Shown piece by piece: positions 29,501 to 44,500 of a stretch of DNA of 64,000 nucleotides (position 1 is the first letter of the stretch; every line of letters begins with the position of its first letter). A program made the position numbers and the translations under genes. A model generated the notes under the pieces. It searched no databases, was not told the DNA's origin, and worked only from the letters and a program-made list of their open reading frames with translations. Source of the DNA: Paraescarpia echinospica (taxonomy: Eukaryota; Annelida; Polychaeta; Sabellida; Siboglinidae); assembly GCA_020002185.1 (NCBI GenBank), contig CM034532.1, forward strand, positions 32,087,577 to 32,151,576. Reading direction: 5' to 3'.

Positions 29501-32500
29501 ACAAGTAGCATTGCTAGATTGTCATCGCAAGTAGCATTACTGGATTGTCCTTACAACTGACATCTGTCTGCAATGTTAGTGTCATTGGGATATTACATTT
29601 AATTGCCAACAAAATACTTCACTGGTGGACAAAGTTGCAGGACTGTAGTTTCTTTCACCTGGGCCATGTCGTCCACTGCAGAGGATATACCTGTCCACTA
29701 GACATGTCAACCTGTCTCTCTATTTGCCTTCTCTTGTCCAAAAGACTGCATTATTCATTACACATCACACCATCTTCTTGTTTGTCTGCCTGTGGCGGTT
29801 TTCCTCACCTTGTCATTCAATGGTTCTGATGGTCCGGAGGTTATCTGGCATTATCACTTGTTACCTGCCCATTTTTTTTTTCTTTAAATATGTGATTGTC
29901 TCATTCATTCTTCATCTTCCATATTGGTTCGTTCAGGTCGGTTAACGGTTTATCATGCAGGTCAAGTAGATTCCCCGCCTGTAGACTTGATAGAAATGTT
30001 CCAGGTGGAGGCAACTGCTGATGTTTTGCAGCCTGTTTACACATTTAGGTCATGTGATCTTTGAAATCGTTTCCATCGAGAGAGTGATGCGTGGCTTCAG
30101 CATACCACACTTTAAACGTTTTACCTGCGTGCTGGCGGATTTATTCATCAACCAGCTGTGAAAAACAAGCCAGAAAAAGCAGGCGATTCATAAAGTACGC
30201 TGTGTCTTTGATGTGATCCATCAGCCATTTCACGTCATCGCTACTGGTCCCACCACGTCAAGTTGGCATCTCTTATGGTGCTGCTACCTCCATCCTTTTG
30301 AAACGGGTTTATTATTCAGTTGTATCATTCAGCGTGTTTTTATTGCGCAGCATTCATACCATGCTGCCGCATTCGTGGGTGTTCAAGGAACCAGGGAAAC
30401 CGACATCTAGCAGTTTAGCAATTGTGGGTCGCTGTCAAATGCGTTGAAGCTATTCTTGCAGTTTTATGCATGTTTTATGCTTGCACCGTCGGAGTGGTTA
30501 ATGACCTTGCTACAATCCCTATAAGACACGGCAGCTGTTGGTGTGTTCAAGTGAAACAGAACACTTCTCCCAACGTGCAGACGTGATTATGTAGCGGTAG
30601 ATGTCCCCTATAACACCTGGCCATCTGTTCAGGTCAAATGCAGGTGATTTGTCAGTTGCACCCAGCTAAACTTTGCATATTTTGTTCAGTGATGAATGGG
30701 GTACGGAAATAAACCTCTTGGAAATAAGCCCACCTCAGAAGAAGCTCCCGGAAAAACCCCTACCGGAAGAAGTTCCCAATATGAAATAAACTTACTTGTT
30801 GTTCTCTGTTTGAAATATTATATTTGTTGGAATTCCTGTTGTTAGACAGTCTCTTGTGACAAGAATACATTTGGTAACATCATTGTATTCCACAGTAATG
30901 TGACAGTATGCCAGTTACGATATAATTGGAAAAAGGATATTTTGTGGACATTTTAATCAGCATTCTGAGTCACATTTGGATTGAGTGCACAGTACTGTGT
31001 ACATTCAAACTTAAATAATCCTAGTTTTGTAATCCGATTTAGACTCGAGATGAATCGATGGATGAGTCATTGCATTACAGTGAATGAGACACTGTCCTCA
31101 AGTCATTAATATCAGCAGGCATTCTCATTTTCTCTTGCTTATTCAGACTTAGGTTGGATTGCAGACGGATCATGTCAGTTGAAAGAGGACATGTGAGATG
31201 TCTGATGCACTTAGTTTCATCTGTTGGCCGCTGTGTGTAATCAGAGGCTGTGAATTGACGTGGGCTGGTCCACTTATTATCGTTAGTGTATGTTGCCATA
31301 AAGTGAACGATGGATGCGAGTCGTTGTATGTGTGTTTAATGAATAAGGTGTTGAGGTGCAGGACAGGCTGCTAGTTGGAATCACTGTCAGACGGTCGAAC
31401 CCTCCTGCAAAGTTCACCTTGACAGATACCGGTGTGCTCTGCCAATATAGCAGTCGGGTGTGCAGACACGCGCAGCCCACCCATCTTCTCGGGCCGATGG
31501 CGGTGTCTATTTGTGTATTCTCCCTCTCTGTCTCACTCACCCATTGCCAATGTTCCTGGAGCAAACTGTTTCCAGGTGACCATGGTGTCATGGCTGCCTT
31601 GGCCGGTGCTGCTAGTGTATTGTCTTCTCTATTCATGCTGTCTCATGGCACCGGTTCACTAAGACAACGGGCTCACAAGGAAATTCATCATTGAACAGAA
31701 TCTGTTGTTAAATTTGAGCTTTTTCAAAATGCGAAAAGCCACCACCGTATCGCCGAGGACACTATTTCTGTGACACACCAACAAAAGTGTCTCGGTGGCG
31801 CATCCTGGAGTTGACAGTTTTCATTGTGTAAAGAGCAAAATCGAGTGTAAAGAGCAAAATCGAATTTAAAGAGCGAACTCAGGCTTATGTATATGTATGT
31901 AGAACCACAACATATATAACCTGTCATAGACACACCTCCTCTAAGACAGCGTCACAATGAATAAATGTATACCAGTGTACTCCAGGTCTCCTATCAAGTG
32001 GCCCTGAGAATGATCCATGCAGGGCCAGCATGCTGGTGTGTGCCCACCAAATGGCCTATAATACTTAGGGCCAATTGGTGGGCACAGACCAGTATACTGG
32101 CCCTGCATAGATCATTCTCAGGCCACTTGGTGGGCACAGACCATTACACTGGCCCCGCATGGATTTTTTGTTTCCTATTACAGTACTACCATGGTGTGTG
32201 GCTTTTCAGTGGTTCAGAAGAAGAATCGTGAACTTAATGACAACATCTATGACTGTTAGGCTTTATCATACTTTTCTGTCTTTCAGTATATTAAATATAA
32301 ACATGTAGATATGTCTAATAGTACCATCTAATACTGTGTTCACATAACTGCACACAAAATCATTCCAAGGTAGTTAATTAAAACTAACCAGCTGTGCTAA
32401 TAACCAACTGGTGATGAACTAGTTGCTAGACACCATAAAAGAAATTAACAAAGACTACAAATTATGTATTCCAGTAATTGTGTCTGCTGCAATCTATTAA

Positions 32501-35500
32501 AAAAATCACAGAAAACACATTTATCTCCAAATGGAAGATGCAGCAGCTGAATTTAAAGGATGCTTTTTTAATTGCATAGTTAATGTAATTTGCACAAACT
32601 ATACAATGATCGAGTCGAGCATATTGACAAATGTTCAGCCATACCCCCATTCCCATGCCAACAAACAAAAACAAAACATATTTCTGTACAATGCTACCGT
32701 CATCTTTCTTTTGGACAAAGTGTTTTCTGATTCACAATTTCTCCAGGACAGCTCATATTTTATTGATAAATCCATATCTAAAATGCGGATATGGTACCAC
32801 CTGCCATTTTTTTAATGTATGTAAATTAAAGAAAATGACGGTTGTGTGTGTGTTTGCAGTGAACTGGCTCAACCACTCGAAGACATTGAGAGAGCAGGGC
32901 GTTGACGTCAGCGAGACCCTTCTACTGAGACGCAAGTTCTTCTTCTCTGACCAGAATGTCGATGCACGCGACCCTGTACAACTCAACCTGCTCTACGTAC
33001 AGGTGAGAGGGCATTTGTCATGTCATCTTGTGTGTTGTTGTTTCGTGTCTCCTGTCACTCCGTGACACGTGTCCACTGTCATCATATGTGTAGTATTGTG
33101 TACATTAGAGGGAGGTTGTCTGTTTGCGTTATACAGTATAAACTATACATGTCATTTTTGAATTGGTGAAATAAGAGGGAGGTTGTCTGTTCGTGTTATA
33201 CAATATAAACTATACATATCATTTTTGAATTGGTGAAATAAGAGGGATGTTATGTGTTCGTGTTAGACAATATAAACAATACATATCCTCACATACTTAC
33301 CACCCAAATAGGTTTTAACAAAGCAGAAACAACTTTTGAATTCAACAGTTCAGCATTTACAAAAATTGCTGAGCTGCCACTGAAATCCGTGAATAGCGAG
33401 ATTGGATAATTCCAGGGGTGTGATAAAGTATTACATGATGCATATATCCGTCTCAATAGTAATTGAACCTGAGGTTTCATTATACAAGATCACTGTTAAG
33501 GATCAAAATATATTTTACAGAGAAAAATCCGGCTGATAAGAATGTTAGGTAAATGGTCATCTGGCCAGTACCTTTTGAGAAAGTTTAAATTTAACAACGG
33601 ATTCTGTTTAATAATGAATTTTCCTTCCAAAGTCTTAATTCTTAGTGAAATAGTCCCCGGTACATGTGCATGTTTTGATCTGCTTCAGATGCGGGATGCC
33701 ATCTGCAAGGGGGCGCACCCTGTCTCCCAAGAAGAGGCCATCAAGTTCGCCGGTCTCCAGTGCCAGATTCAGTTCGGAGACTACATCCCAAATAAACACA
33801 AGTCGGGATTCCTCGAGTGAGTTTCCCATCTTTGCTGGCAGGACAAGAATCAACAAGATTAAACCAATTGAAGATTGCCATTCTAAGCAATAAAGCTTGT
33901 AGACAAGAATCAACAAGATTAAACAAATTGAAGATTGCCATTCTAAGCAATAAGGCTTGTAGACAAGAATCAATAAAATTAAACCAATTAAAGATTGCCA
34001 TTCTAAGCAACAAGGCTTGTAGACAAGAATCAACAAGATTAAACAAATTGAAGATTGCCATTCTAAGCAATAAAGCTTGTAGACAAGAATCAACAAGATT
34101 AAACAAATTGAAGATTGCCATTCTAAGCAATAAGGCTTGTAGACAAGAATCAACAAGATTAAACAAATTGAAGATTGCCATTCTAAGCAATAAAGCTTGT
34201 AGACAAGAATCAACAAGATTAAACAAATTGAAGATTGCCATTCTAAGCAATAAGGCTTGTAGACAAGAATCAACAAGATTAAACCAATTGAAGATTGCCA
34301 TTCTAAGCAATAAAGCTTGTAGACAAGAATCAACAAGATTAAACAAATTGAAGATTGCCATTCTAAGCAACAAGGCTTGTAGACAAGAATCAACAAGATT
34401 AAACCAATTGAAGATTGCCATTCTAAGCAATAAAGCTTGTAGACAAGAATCAACAAGATTAAACAAATTGAAGATTGCCATTCTAAGCAATAAGGCTTGT
34501 AGACAAGAATCAATAAAATTAAACCAATTAAAGATTGCCATTCTAAGCAACAAGGCTTGTAGACAAGAATCAACAAGATTAAACAAATTGAAGATTGCCA
34601 TTCTAAGCAATAAAGCTTGTAGACAAGAATCAACAAGATTAAACAAATTGAAGATTGCCATTCTAAGCAATAAGGCTTGTAGACAAGAATCAACAAGATT
34701 AAACCAATTGAAGATTGCCATTCTAAGCAATAAAGCTTGTAGACAAGAATCAACAAGATTAAACAAATTGAAGATTGCCATTCTAAGCAATAAGGCTTGT
34801 AGACAAGAATCAATAAAATTAAACCAATTAAAGATTGCCATTCTAAGCAACAAGGCTTGTAGACAAGAATCAACAAGATTAAACAAATTGAAGATTGCCA
34901 TTCTAAGCAACAAGGCTTGTAGACAAGAATCAACAAGATTAAACAAATTGAAGATTGCCATTCTAAGCAATAAGGCTTGTAGACAAGAATCAATAAAATT
35001 AAACCAATTAAAGATTGCCATTCTAAGCAACAAGGCTTGTAGACAAGAATCAACAAGATTAAACAAATTGAAGATTGCCATTCTAAGCAACAAGGCTTGT
35101 AGACAAGAATCAACAAGATTAAACCAATTGAAGTTTGCCATTCTAAGCAATAAGGCTTGTAGACAAGAAAGCTTTTCCTTATCGAGAGTCAACAAAATAA
35201 AAATGTTGTAATTTTAATCCTTTGTACATGTGTTATATGATTGGTGTAAATGATGTATGGCTCGGCCATCAACAATAGTGTAAACTAAGCATGTTACCAA
35301 GTGAAAATATAATTTTCAACCAATCGGTCAAAACAAATTCATTACGTGCAACCTGCCTTTTCAAGATATCTACCAGGTTTCATTTTCTATTCATGCTGCT
35401 AGCATTGACACAACCAGTAGATAATTTGTTCTGCTCCTCGTCTTCTTGAAGAATGAGTGCCCTCTTATATCCAATTTCCATTGTTCTTTCACTTTGCTAC

Positions 35501-38500
35501 TTTGTGCCTCTGGTTCCATTATCCACTTTACGTTTGAATAATATCTCTATCAATGTTAAAACAAATTCTATTTGGCCTTCTCTTAATCTCCTCGCTTTGA
35601 TGCCTGCAAGGCTTTGATGCATCCCATTTTGTGTTGTGCTCTCATTTGCCATTCACATACTTCGAACTGTACGACTGTAACGTGCAGTCGTTTCAACAAA
35701 ATTGGTTCTGCATTATTAATGACCGTGGCAAATAAACACGAACGCTGTCGTGTACGCATGAACGCAAACATGATGGTTTTGTGCCACGCTTAGCACCAAT
35801 GTTACAACGCGGAACCACAGCAGGCATGTGTCTATTAATTATACATAAGTCATTGTCTTTTTATGTAGCTGCTATTTCCGGAGACAATGGTTTTATTGGG
35901 TGTGCTTCGCTAATTGCGACGTATAAAATGTACAGACTGTTTGGTGACATTTAGATGATTAATCAACGTTATTGCACTTGACGGTTGCATTTGTGTGGTT
36001 ATGTGAACCATATTTGATGATAGCCTGGTTCGTATGCAGTCACCCTAAATGCTGCTTTGAAGTAGCATTGGCAACAGCATGTGTGCATCACAGCATCGTT
36101 CTTCAAACCAAAATCCTCCATCAGTTTATCAGTGTAATTTACCATTTCAGTTTAAATTTATTTTAAATTTTTTCAATTCCACTTTCTCTTATGTGTTAGC
36201 ATTAAGGCAATGTGCAGTCACAGAGGCTGTTTGTGGGGTCAGTTTGGAAATGCCTGTTACAACTGTTTCATCTATTTATGTTCTTCGTGCGATATGGCCT
36301 TCAAGCTTGTGTACAACAGTCTAAATGACGCCTAACTATTGTTTTGTACAGCAGTATTATTGGTTCTTTTTCCTTATACGCTACATTTCGCCTAATTAAT
36401 CCAAGGATTTGATTTCCCTTTGAAGCTGCAATTCTGCACCGCTCTGAAACCTTCATATTAGCACTAATTGTTAACCCTAAGTCCTTTTCTTTTACAGTAG
36501 TACTTAGTACTGTACCCCCCATTGTATATTCTACATCTTCGTTCCCATGTCCTGTGTGGAGACATTTACATTTCCCAAAATTTAACAACATTTGCCACTT
36601 TTCAGACCATTTGTATCATCCGCAAATTTCAACACCTTGCTTGTTATATCATCATCTAAATCGTTGATTTATATTAAGAATAATATAGGTCCCAGTACTG
36701 ATCCTGTGGTACCCCACTCAAAACTGATTTCCAGTTTGAAGCCTCCCCGTCAACTACTACCCGTTGTCTTTCCAAAGAATGTGGTTTAACAACACCAGAG
36801 ACCAGGAGATTGAGAGGAGATCAGATAGAAGTGTTTCAAATATTGAATGATTATGAAAATATTGATAGAAATATTGTTTTATTCTCAGTTAAGAAAGATA
36901 GAAGGATAGAGGACATGAAGTTATATTAGTAAAGGAGCTTGTAGATTAGATATAAGAAAGTTCTCATTTACGCAAAGGACTGTAAATGAATGGAACAGAT
37001 TATCTGCTGATTGTGTGGGTGCTAGTAGCGTGAATATGTTTAAAAATAAAATGAACACATACCCCAGAAGGGCGGGATACACGTAAATAAAAGGGTTGGA
37101 CTCTTGATAAGCCAAAGGGCTTCCTTGTCCACCTGCCACCTAGAGTTAATTATTTGGGTGGCAATCTTGCTAAATCTTGTTAAATCTGGTAGGATCGGTA
37201 ACCTCATAACAGCTGTGTGGTCACTGACCAGATGCGGTCTTGCGGAAAATTGTGGCGTGCAATTTTAACAAGATTGCCACCCAGAGAATTAATTCTAGAT
37301 GGCAGGTGGACAAGGAAGCCTTTTGGCTTATTGAGAGTCCAACCCTTATTATCTATGCGTGTCTCGCCCTTCTGACGTACGTGTCAATTTTTTTTTTACA
37401 TATTCGCGCTACTAGCACCCATACAATCTGCAAATAATCTGTTCCAATCATTTACAGTCCTTCGTGAAAATAAAACACTTTCTTATATCTAATCTACACT
37501 ACTCCTTTACTAATCCTTTACTTCATGTCCCCTAGGCCTTCTATCTTTCTTAACTGAGTACAAAATATGTTTATTAATATTTTCATAATCATCAATATTT
37601 TCATAACCATTCAATTTTGTAAAAACGTTTTGATCTCCTCTCAATCTCCTGGTCTCTAGTGTTGTCAAACCACATTCTTTTAGGTGTATTTCGTAACTAA
37701 GATCTCTCTGTTTTGGTATAATTTTAGTCGCTCTCCTCTGTACGTTTTCTAGCATATGTATGTCTTTCTTTCAGATATGGCCTTCACGCTTGTATGCAAT
37801 ATTCTAAATGAAATGTATTCTAAATTGAAATGTTGCATCATCTGCTTTTCAGCCTGAAGGAATTCCTGCCAAGGGAGTATATGAAAGTGAAAGGAATCGA
37901 GAAGAAAATATTTGCCGTGAGTTATGTTTATATAAATTGACTAAGAACTGTTGAGTTATATAATTATGCATATGAAGCTTACCTGTTTGATGAAATAATT
38001 GAGTAACTGTTCTACACACCTGCATATATTATTATACATAGTGACAACATTTCACTCATTCCATCCCCTCACCCTTGTCCCTTCCCAAGTATCCTCCCCC
38101 CACATCTCACCCCTCTCCACATAGATCTCCTACCCCTCCTCATCTCTCCCATCCCCACTTATCCCACATTTTTTCTATCTCATTGCAAATCTCATACGCC
38201 AAAAATAACAAATTCTTCAGCTGGTTGTAAGGTGGTTGTCCTCAAGAAGACCCAGAGTCCAGCAAGGTCACTGACTTCCTGTTCACTGTAGTTCACCGAT
38301 GGAATTATGTCTATTTTACAGTCATCTTTGATTAATCACTTCCCGACGCACTAAGATTTCACGTTTTATAAATATCTTTTTATGGATGAAACATCACAGT
38401 CAGCCGATGTCTTTAATGAAAAGTCATCCTCCGACAAAAGCAGTTTGATCGTAATCTGTGTAACAAAATGTTATTGGCCAAGGCGGCAAACAGAGTAGCA

Positions 38501-41500
38501 ATCTTGTTAGTCGAGGCGCAGTTTCTGTCGGTCGGCGCAACGGTATCGACTGGTAACTTCCACGAAAGGAACAGTTTGGAAGTGCAGATAAATCCCATCA
38601 ACAGCAAGAGATCTTCGCTATCTGATAATAGTCATGGCAACACAACAGCCACCAGTCCGTCACCGAGCTGATGCAGTTTACGGCACAGGAAATCACATTA
38701 TTTAGACATCTACCTATACGACGGCAACATCAAGATAGGCATTTTGTTTCACTGTCTTGCCGGATTAATTTCCTGGAGTCATTCATATTTCGTGAACTTG
38801 TGCTGAATTGCATATGGCAGGTGGGATATATTGGGTCGGCCTTCCGCTATCTCACTGTAGACTTTAATTTCCACTGGGTCATAGAATCGAACATTTGTAG
38901 AAACCATTTCAGTTTGATGCATTCGTTATCATTCAAGAAAATTAGGTCATTGAACTGGATATTGATTGTATGTGGCATTTGGACATGTTTGTACATGTCT
39001 AGGCTGGCATTGTATAAATCATATAACAGGTGCTCGAACCATGACGTGAAACAGCATTATTTATCATCAACTGTACCTTAACATGAACCATACTGTTCAT
39101 CAACATTTAATGTTAGGTGCACGGATCATAGAATGGATCATGGAATTAGACTTTTGATCATTGCTGTGTATCGACCCTAAAATTAGAGAGTGTCACTCAT
39201 GCACGGACTTGAACCAAACCATATCACACATCTAAATGCATGTACCCTAGCATGACACATTCAGGTGTGTGAACCGTGACGTAGGTGCAAGTAACACGCA
39301 GTTGGTAAATGAAGTTCAGTGAACTCTGGTACAAAGCAGTGTCACTCCTGCTCGGGTGCACGATCCCCATGCCAAGTCACTCATGTTCACAGTTCCATGA
39401 TCCCCTGTGAAGGCACCCGTGTTCAGATCCACGATTCATGACAAGTCACCCATGTTTAGTTCCACGATCCCCTGTAAATTAACTCATGTTCATTTCCTTG
39501 ATCCCTGCCATCCATGTTCAGTTCCATTTCATAGCCAAATGTCGGCGAACTCAAACAATTATTTTACCATAACAGCTGCAGATTTAATTACGGCGTCCAC
39601 AAATGCACGCGTTCTATAAAATCAATCCCTGGGTGATTGAAAAACATACGGCCCTTCACTCAGCAGGTGCTTTGCGGACTTATTAAGTGCATTGGTGCCC
39701 CTGGTGCTGTATATGATTTCTCAGCCATCCCCAGTGCAATGCAACTGAAAGCTATCCAGGGCCGCTCCTTACAACGTGGCTTATTTCTTCAAAACGCCTG
39801 TCATAGTAACTGCTATAAAAAGGTAATGACAAGTAAGCAAATTATAAATGTGCAACAAACAACCTAACAATAGCATTACGAGTGATTCCTAATTTTGCAT
39901 GTGACCTCTGTTGAGCTTTGCCTTACAAACAATGTCTTCATACGTGCATTACGTTTACATAGATTTGTTGTAAACTGTGGTTGATGATTGCATTTGCAGG
40001 ATCACAAGGAGAGAGCAAGTCTATCGGAGACTGATGCCAAGGTCAAGTACACTGCCCTTGCGAGGTCACTCAAGACCTACGGCATCACCTTCTTCCTTGT
40101 TAAGGTAAGCCCACTCCACAGCTTTCATGGTCCTCTCACTGTCATAGTTCATTACCTAGTGAGACGTTCACCGACGTGTCAGTCTGGTTTTAACAGGCCA
40201 CATTGTCATCCACTTGTCCAAGAAGGCATGCTGTCTGATTGGTAAGGACTTGAGACATGGTGAATAAAATGCTAGACGAGTGTTGGTTGTGACAGAGAAC
40301 AGGCCCATGCAGCGTTATTGAATATATGCTAGGTGGTGCAACGCAGGAGTTGATGCACATGTACATTGACTATGATCTATGCAGTGCAGTGTGTGAAATT
40401 AATCTGAAGATGGAGTGAACATGTAGGTTTGGCGCGTGGTTTGCTACTGGTGCTCGCGGTTTGCTACTGGTGCTCGCGGTTTGCTACTGGTGCTCGTGGT
40501 TTGCTACTGGTGCTCGCAGTTTGCTACTGGTGCTCGCGGTTTGCTACTGGTGCTCACGGTTTGCTACTGGTGCTCGCAGTTTGCTACTGGTGCTCGTGGT
40601 TTGCTACTGGTGCTCGCGGTTTGCTACTGGTGCTCGCGGTTTGCTACTGGTGCTTGCGGTTTGCTACTAGTGCTCATGGTTTGCTACTGGTGTTCGTGGT
40701 TTGCTACTGGTGCTCGCGGTTTGACTCCGCAGCTTAATAGAACAATAATTGACAAGTGAAATGCAGTGTTGAGTTTGTGTCTTATTGTGATTGCTTGGCA
40801 TCTGCGCATTTTAACATGTGAATACAGAAGGAAGATGGGAAATTAAGAGAAGAGATCAGTATGAAGAAACATGATAAAAATAACGGTATTTGACAGCAGA
40901 TTGGACACATAGAGAGAATGAGTGAGAAAAGACTGAGAAAGAGAGCGTGACAAGGAGACAAGGGAGGCAGAAGGAGAAGTGGAAGACTGCAACTGCAATG
41001 GAGAGACAATGTCAAGAGATCTCTCTCAAGGGCAGGGATGGACAAGGAATGGAGGACTATGGCAGAGGATTACAAGAAATAGAGACGACTCTTTGAGAGG
41101 CACAACAAACTAAGTGATGTGGCCCCCCTCTGCATATCAAGGGACCAGGGGCCGGTTTCATGAAACTGCTAAGAATGTTCTTAATACTAAGATGATTGTT
41201 TTAGTAAATGGGGCAGGTTTTTTTTTTAAATAGGCGAATATACAAGTTTACGCAAACACTTGATATTAAGTAATTGCGTAACTTTAAGAACACTTCATGA
41301 AACTGGCCCCTGGGGCAAAGAGAAGAAGAGTGAATCACTCTTTAACCAGCGAATAGTTCCCGTTTTAACGTGGGAACACGTCAGTCGGTGTCTGTGAGGC
41401 TACCTTCCCGTTGTAACACTGCTGCCCCGTGGCAGGTGTCTGCATCAACAGAAAGTGCTGGTGTGTCTCGCGGTGCGGCTCTCGTATTTAACCAGCCAGG

Positions 41501-44500
41501 CACCCGCACGCTCTGCACCAATACAGGTGATTGATATAACGCATATTTGATAATGTCGCATATCTGATGATGTCGGCCCGGCGAGAAGTGTGTTGGAAGT
41601 GGCCTGTGTAGTGCCGCGGGCACAGTGCAGTATGACACATTATTCTTACTTTGATTATTTTTCTGCTAATTGCAATTCTCGCAAAGTACTTTATTGTTAT
41701 TGCATTTAAATAAATGACTAGGTAATATAGTACGTGCTAAATGCCATTAAATATTTATTGATATCTGTCAGTGGTGCAGTCTTTACTGTGCAGATCATAT
41801 TGCATTTGCAACAATGAAATACAGTTATTCTCGTGTGGAATCATTTTGGACAAATTTCCTTGTGCTAATGTGTTGTGCATTGATCATATTGGTAATGTCT
41901 TTCAGAAAACGCAACGACAGTTTTTAGAGTTATTTACTGCCATGTTTTTGATATGCTATGCTTTTTTAGAGGGCATTTCTCCTCCCTGCTACATCATTGA
42001 GTGGTGAATCGCTCCACCAGAGGGCTGTAATGTTGATGGTTGCTGCCCTTTGTTGCTGCATGGCTGGCCGTAAGCCATTGGTAGTTAATATTGACCATGA
42101 TCTGGTCAGTAACATATGCAGTGGCTAACCAACAGATGAACTTCCTTTAATCTACACATCATTCAAATATCAACTCTCACTGCACGATCTCGACCATACT
42201 TAATCATATTACACACAACACTTACTCATAAGTTTTGTGCCCGATTGAATTACCTTCCTCACAGGTGTTGGGTGTTGGATTTTGTTTCCGAACGCATCTT
42301 GCAGATATTAAATTATAGATGCAGCGTAGAGAGATGAAAGCCCTAGTTGATCAAGGTCCTTGTGTTGAGAGAATTATTTAAATGGTATCTGGTTGGTGTC
42401 CTGTACATTGTTTCCATTTAGTAGGTCTTGTTGCCGACATTTGGTATTTCTTCAACTGACAGATACTCGATGTTGCTATTCAATAATTTAATTTCTGCAT
42501 GGATTGAGGTGATGGTTTTAAACGGTATTATACACTACCGGCTGAGAAGCATAACACTGCTAGTGTACAGTACATATACGTTGAATGAGAACATATACAT
42601 GTAATTACAACACAAGACATGGTATGGGTGAACTCATAGAACATTTAATCCAAGAACATCACGTGTTCAATAAGCAATATTTTAAAGACATATTAAATGT
42701 CTCCCCGGTTTTAGAGTATTGAGCTCAGTGTGCAGTCCTCTTGTATCATAGATCCTATCTATAAGACATTCTCCGTGAAAATACACTCTATTACTGGATG
42801 ACTCGCACAATGATTACAAGTTTTTAAGTAGATATATATTTACAAATTAGAACAATTTAAAACTTGCAGTTTTTAGGAAAATGATGCATTGTACATATAT
42901 AAAATGTTTATCACTGGTAGAGCTGTTATGTTAATGTACCTTCTCATAAGCACTGCTGATCATGCATACTTCATCCAGTCAAATTTAAATAGCCGTTTGT
43001 GCTAGTATTTTGATCACAAATTTGTAATTATAACATCCTGATTTAAAAAAACTACATGTTTGGTTTTAATTTATAAAAATCATATTTCTATAAGCCTTTT
43101 TAAAAACTATTAAAAGCATATTGTCATAGTTGTTTGCAGACCGCATTATATGAATTTTTCTCACTGAAGACAAACATTAGCAGGGCTTAGAATCGGGGCT
43201 GTTTGAGCACACGACAGCTGGGATAAGCCACAGAGGCTGCGCTAAGAAATGTCAATGCAATAACGCGACACTCGCAAACAAAACAATGCACTTAGTCGTC
43301 TATTGATTCACCATCACCTCCGAGAAGCCGTCGTCGTAGCGTTTTCATTGCAGTTTATTAACGCAACGTATGCGCGTAATTGTTTAAAGTAGATAAGCAG
43401 CCACAATTTACATTATGGATCCACTGCGACACTGGCACAGCAGGTGGCACCCCTTATCTGCATCTCATTGCAACATTTCCATTGTATCATTTCCAATGTT
43501 GTCATGGCAAGAGGCAATCACCCGTGGTACAGAAATGTGTCGATACATTGTGAGCGATTTGAAGGTATGTTCCTTCCCAGCATCACACGACGCTTGTTAA
43601 ACAAAGTCTGTCTGGAAACGAGAGATGTACTTCGTGACCAGCACTCTCTGGCTGGTAGAGAGCCGAGCTATTATTCCCATGTTACTAAATTAGACAGCGG
43701 GTCGTGTCGTAATCGATGGTATTTGCAAGCAAAAAATTGATTGCCATATTGTGTTTGCTCTGGTGCTTAGTAAGAGACAACACTGTGCAGAGTGCTGGTA
43801 TTGGTCTACCACTGCAGTGTTTGATGGTTCCTGGCTAAACCATGTAGATGACTGTCATTTTTTGCAATCTCTGCAAACATCACAAACACCACCATATGAT
43901 GGATGTTGTCAAAGACCAAAAACACCACTGCTGTATTTGCGGACTCAGGGCAAAAACATCATAAACCATCACTGTTTTTTGTTTCTCCACTGATTGTCAC
44001 AGTTCAATGATTTATTGCTTTTTTGCCGTTCATTTTCGTTATAGTTTGATGTGTGGAACCACTTTGATGTTAACAATGTAGAGTGAATCATGTTTGAGAT
44101 GGTTTATGATGTGTTTTGACATGGTTACTGATGTTTTTCAGCGTGTTTTGGTTATGTGTTTTGCCATTGTTGGTGATGTGTTTTTACATGGTTGGAGATG
44201 TTTTGACATGATTAGTGATGTGCTTTGACATGACTAGTGATGTGTTTCAACATGACTGGTGATGTATTTTGACATGACTAGTAATATGTTTCAACATGAC
44301 TAGTAATGTGTTTTGACATGACTAGTGATGTGTTTTGACATGATCAGTGGTGTGTGTTGACATGACTAGTGATGTGTTTTGACAAGACCAATGATGTGTT
44401 TCAACATAACCAATGATGTATATTGACATGACTAGTGATGTATGTTGACATGACTGGTGATGTGTGTTGACATGACTGGTGATGTGTATTGACATGACTG

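Noticed and set aside
33635..35211. Frames of 464-493 codons on both strands with a 20-residue period
   Set aside because: They come from the 60-bp array. Equal openness in several frames and on both strands argues against coding.
38671..39081. 136-codon frame in intron 7
   Set aside because: No recognisable motif, no repeats and no good splice or promoter context; treated as chance.
40429..40759. [15 protein letters not shown] frames resembling membrane segments
   Set aside because: The 20-bp repeat gives the same peptide in all three frames; the hydrophobicity is a by-product.
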